A stretch of 54,336 nt of DNA from Candidatus Poseidoniaceae archaeon (lineage in GTDB: Archaea; Thermoplasmatota; Poseidoniia; Poseidoniales; Poseidoniaceae). Below the pieces are notes generated by a model. It was not told the origin of the DNA and did no database searches. It saw only the letters and a list, made by a program, of their open reading frames with translations. Below are positions 50,956 through 54,336 of the stretch, one piece after another. The stretch lies in the NCBI GenBank assembly GCA_949373095.1, contig CASIBY010000008.1:1-54336 (forward strand). The letters are read 5' to 3'. Numbering within the stretch: the stretch's first letter is position 1; the number at the start of each line of letters is the position of its first letter. Made by a program: the position numbers and the translations under genes.

Positions 50956-53900
50956 TCAACGGCCCCAAAAATGGTTATCTTTGCGATGCAAACTCACGAT
51001 TTCATCGAGAATCTCTTCTTCTATGGGTGTCAAGTCGGCTTTCTTTAGTCGTTTGACATGACGCTCTGGGACATACTCGTGCTTCGCGCGGAGGCGGGTG
51101 TTGTCCCAGGCGGACTCGATGGCCTCGCGGATGCTGGTGCTGTTCTTGGCGGCGGTGATGATATCCTTCTTCACCTCGGCCTTGCACGGGTCGTCCGCCT
51201 TCTTCTTCTTCGCGGCGTCGACGCTCGCCTTAGCCATGTTCATTTTCGCAATGCTCGTGAGCACGCGCATCGCGCGGTCCGACGCCTTCTTCTTGGCGGT
51301 GTGGAGCACCTTAGCGACGGCGCCTGCGCGCTTGATGTCCTTGGTGGTCTGCAGGCGCTTGAGAGTCTTCATCTCGATGCTGTGCAGGGCGCGGTTCTTC
51401 GCGAGCGCACCTTCCGCCCCGACGAGTTCCTCCTCGAGAGTGTGAACGTCGATATCAGCCTGGCGCAGTGCCATTTTCGCTTTCAACATCGGCTCCGCCT
51501 TGGTGCCGTTCGAGGCCTTGGCGCTGTCAGCCGCAGCCGCGTCACGCACCCGCCGCGCCTCGGCAAGGCGAGCGTCGATCGTCTCCTTCGCAAGGCGCGC
51601 ATGGGTCACGAACACACCGGACTTCTTGACCGCGTTTTCGGCCGCCTTCAACGCGTGGCGCAGTTCGTTGATCGACGCCTCGATCGCCTTGCCGTTCTTG
51701 AGCGCATTGAGGATGCTGAGATCCCGGAGCGCCTCGCGGGCCATCGACCCGGTCGCGCCGGTAGCACCGCCGGTGGCACCGCCAGTGGCACCGCCGGCGG
51801 CGGACGGTCCCGCGAGCGTCTTGGCCGCGCGGTCGAAGGCGGAGATCGTGTCGAGGTACCGTTTGAACATCTCGCGGGCGTGTGCGAGCGCCTTCTCCGC
51901 CGCCTTCAACTCGCCACGCGCCACCCCTTCCGCCGCCATGACACCGAGCTCCTCCTCCTCGACGATGTCCGACTTCTTCTGGAGACGCTGCAGCAGCTTA
52001 GCGGTTTCGTCGATGGTCTCCACGCCGGACTCCGAGTCGCTGTTCTCCTGGCTGTTCCGCACCGCGGCGGCAAGCATAGCACTCCCGCGGCCCTTGGCCG
52101 CCTGGGCCGCCTGGAACCGCGTCTGCACCTCCGTCTTCTTCTCGACAAGCACGGCAAGGTGCATGGTGGCATTGCGCAGGCGCAGCTTGGCATCGGCGAT
52201 GCCGCGCGTGAACGCCTCACGCTTCTCGCTGCGAATGAACTCGCGCATTGCCTTGGCGTGCGCCTTGGCGACCGCCTCCTTGGCTTCCGCGTCGTGCATC
52301 TCGGCGCTGATCTTGCGGATCGTCGAGATCGCGCTGCGCGCCGCCTTCGTGGCGTTCGTGATCTGATCGACGTTGGCGTCGCGGTCGCCGTCCGCCAGGG
52401 CACGCTCGGCGGTAACCCGAGCCAGCTTGGCCGCGATGAACAACGGCGCCAGGTTCAGCCGGCGGCGGTGCTCGCGCTGGGCGATCTCCTCGGCCTGGAT
52501 GAGCTTTACCTGGTGCACGTCCGTAATGCGGAGGAGCGACGTGCTGGCGTCGCCCGCGGCAGAGGGCCCGTCGGTCGCCAGCACCGCGGCGGAGGCTTTG
52601 AGCAGCTCGTTCGCCACCTGGCGGACGTTCTTCGCGAGCTTGTCCGACCGTCGAGCGATGCGCTCGATGCTTGTCACGCCCTCGGTCCCCGTGGCGCCGG
52701 TGGCACCCGTGGCGCCGGTCATGCCTGTCGCGCCGCCGGTCATGCCCGTTGCGCCACCGGTCATGCCCGTCGCGCTCGCGTCGATGATGATCGCCTTGGA
52801 CATCATCGAGTCAGCTGCCGAGGCGAGCTCGGCGGACGTCGGCACGTTGAGCCCCGGGTGCTCCGTCCCCTTGGCCTTGACGAAGCCGAGCATCCGGCGG
52901 GCCTTGCGCGCCATCTTTTCGAATTCGATGAGCAGCTTGGTGAGGCGGGCCTTCTCGGTGGTGAGACGCACCGTCGAGAGCTTGTTCTTCGTCTCCGTGA
53001 CCATTTCGGTGGCCTCGCGCAGCTCTTCCTGGGCGATGACCACGCTCGTCGAGAAAGTCTTGCGGAGACCGGGCTGCGACATGGCGTCGCGGCAAGTCGC
53101 GCAAGTCCTGGGCGGCCTGCTCCGACTCGATGCGGTCCAGCACGGAGCCACCCTCGGGGCCCGTCTTCTTGGAAAGCGCCTCGTCAAGGTCCGCTTGGCG
53201 GTCGAGCATCGACACCGCGTTGCCGATGCCGTCGAGGTTCGAGAGGGCGTCCTTCGCGGTGGTCAGAACGCCGAGGTCGGCGGTAGACCGCGTGCGGGAC
53301 GCGGAGCTCGTGGCGGTAGCTAGCGAACGCGAGGACGCGGCGATGGCCTTTTCGACAATCGCCATGGCCGCCTCCGCCTCCTGCGACAGCTTCTTCTTCT
53401 CGCGTGCCGGCATGCCGATCGGGATGCCGTGCGCGTCCTTCTTCGCGGCCGTGGTGCTCGCGATCGTCGAGGCCACATCGCTGTCGCGCGTGGCGAGGTT
53501 GGCGGCGTCAGCGATGGCCTGCTCCGGTGACTTCGTCGTCCCTTTCGGTCCGGTGGCGCCCGGCGCAGGCCCGGTCGCGCCCGTGGCGCCCGTGGCGCCC
53601 GTGGGGGCGGCCTGGACGTCGAGCAGGTCTTCCATTGCCTTTGATGTGTCGAGGAGGAGCTCCCGCTTGCCCTTAGCGGCGTCGGCGCCCGCGACATTGC
53701 CCAACTCGCGGTCCACTTTCTCCTCTTCGGTGGCTGCCAAGAGCGAGCGCTTGAGCTGCTCCTTCTGGTTCAGCGACTCGAGGTCGTTCAGCTTGGTCTG
53801 GATCTCGACCTTCATCTCCTCGGTGACGTCGGGGCGCTCCAGCGAGGCCACAAGCGCGTCCCGCTTTGCCTTCATGACGGCGTCCTCGGAGACCTGCTCC

Positions 53901-54336
53901 TCCGTGGCCGCCTCCGCGAGCTCGCCGTCGCGCTTCATGAGCAGTGCCGTGCCCTCGGCCATCGCACGGCGCGAGAGTTCGGCGTCCTTGCCCGCCTGGG
54001 TGACCTTCTGCTTGTACCTGTCGAGGCTGGTCACAGCGTTGGTGATCGCACCGGCAAGGCGCGCGCGCCGGGCGTCGCTGATGTCGGGCTCCATGCGCAT
54101 CTTCTTCAGATGGGCGATGATTTTGGTCGCCGAGATCGCGCCGGCCATGGCCAGCTGCACCTCCTGCTCCGACATCCGCTTCGCCGCCTTGGCCGACTCG
54201 AGCGCCTTCTCCGCGGTCGCCTCGTTCTGCTGCGCCTGCGACACGAGGTTCTGCGCCTGGGCGGCGGGCGAGCGCTGGTGCACGGACGGCGCCGAGAGCA
54301 TGTCGACGCTGGTGATTGAGGGGAGGAACTTCTTGA
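50956..54336 (-). CDS. Ala-rich coiled-coil protein with collagen-like Gly-Ala-Thr islands (partial, frameshifted)
   Basis: The frame is open to the right edge (5' end missing) and ends at 50956. It is split by one extra base near 53,090; deleting one C there gives DLRDLRDAMSQPG and joins the two halves. About 1,125 residues: long Ala/Lys/Glu/Arg helical coiled-coil segments interrupted by three collagen-like islands with Gly every third residue (GATGATGATG, GATGMTGGATG, GATGGATGGATG) at ~53,540-53,620, ~52,680-52,780 and ~51,745-51,810. No signal peptide or enzyme motif is visible. Collagen-like modules of this kind are common in giant algal viruses and some phages. The last ~33 residues (from ~51,060 leftward) have ordinary GC and may belong to a different, archaeal gene joined by assembly. 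Confidence 0.6.
51061..54336. other. High-GC block of foreign or chimeric origin
   Basis: Direct counts of G+C per 60 bases are 27 (50,941), 25 (51,001), then 39 (51,061) and 37 (51,121), and the rest stays high to the right edge. Codon choice also switches to GCC/GCG/CTC-rich. The boundary falls inside a reading frame. Protein style (collagen-like islands) differs from all archaeal genes to the left. Confidence 0.7.

Noticed and set aside
51058-53286. 742-codon open frame on the plus strand in the high-GC block
   Set aside because: It is antisense to the Ala-rich coiled-coil gene, Arg/Leu/Gly rich with no motif; high GC removes stop codons from shadow frames.

Overview
Most of this window (about 1 to 51,060) reads as archaeal chromosome from a marine planktonic euryarchaeon of the Marine Group II / Poseidoniia type. 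This is inferred from gene content and style, not from a database search. The signs are: an archaeal-size S-adenosylhomocysteine hydrolase, a Gar1 H/ACA RNP protein, a gamma-alpha fused 2-oxoacid:ferredoxin oxidoreductase, an archaeal phosphoglycolate phosphatase, many bacterial-like metabolic genes, and several very large secreted proteins with one C-terminal membrane anchor and a short cytoplasmic tail. Genes are tightly packed, often with ATGA overlaps. Shine-Dalgarno motifs precede some starts, and TTG/GTG starts occur. I found no rRNA, tRNA, CRISPR array or insertion sequence.

Layout. 1-1,120: the tail of a membrane protein, a damaged branched-chain amino-acid ABC ATPase (LivF-like) and a cold-shock protein. 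1,280-7,770: a TetR regulator with two candidate palindromic sites, then an exporter-type ABC operon (ATPase, a 1,216-residue FtsX/MacB-like permease carrying pentapeptide repeats, a second ATPase ending in a zinc ribbon, and a DUF3817 membrane protein). 7,780-9,840: cupin, membrane protein, phosphoglycerate mutase. 9,920-13,810: a DNA-repair neighbourhood with a RecA-like ATPase, a divergent family B DNA polymerase, a small overlapping partner and an O6-alkylguanine methyltransferase. 13,850-21,130: a second ABC system, an anchored surface protein, a Gar1 protein fused to two RanBP2 zinc fingers and a long RGG tail, and a TPR membrane protein. 21,130-33,850 (minus strand): AhcY, a 2,248-residue surface protein, a winged-helix-like protein, aconitase and a membrane-tethered cyclophilin. 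34,020-39,280: KorAB, a DUF2135-like protein, a ROK sugar kinase and a HAD phosphatase. 39,380-45,720: a Zn/Cd-type P-type ATPase, an ArsR-like regulator, a triple zinc-ribbon protein and a long coiled-coil protein. 45,780-50,860: a thrombospondin-3-repeat surface protein, a ribbon-helix-helix gene pair, a frameshifted ParA and a MoxR ATPase.

From about 51,061 to the right edge the sequence changes sharply to high GC. It encodes, on the minus strand, an Ala-rich coiled-coil protein with three Gly-Ala-Thr collagen-like islands and one frameshift. Local GC by direct count is 27/60 and 25/60 in the last two 60-base blocks before 51,061, and 39/60 and 37/60 in the next two. This looks like foreign DNA (viral or eukaryotic in style) or an assembly chimera. 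Both window ends carry frame errors, so the edges deserve caution.

The strongest candidates for something undescribed are: (1) the Gar1 + RanBP2 zinc finger + RGG protein, which combines the GAR tail of eukaryotic Gar1 with the zinc finger/RGG layout of FUS-type proteins; (2) the permease with a pentapeptide-repeat insert flanked by two different ATPases; (3) the B-family polymerase with an altered motif C but both likely catalytic aspartates kept; and (4) the surface proteins with recurring cytoplasmic tail motifs.
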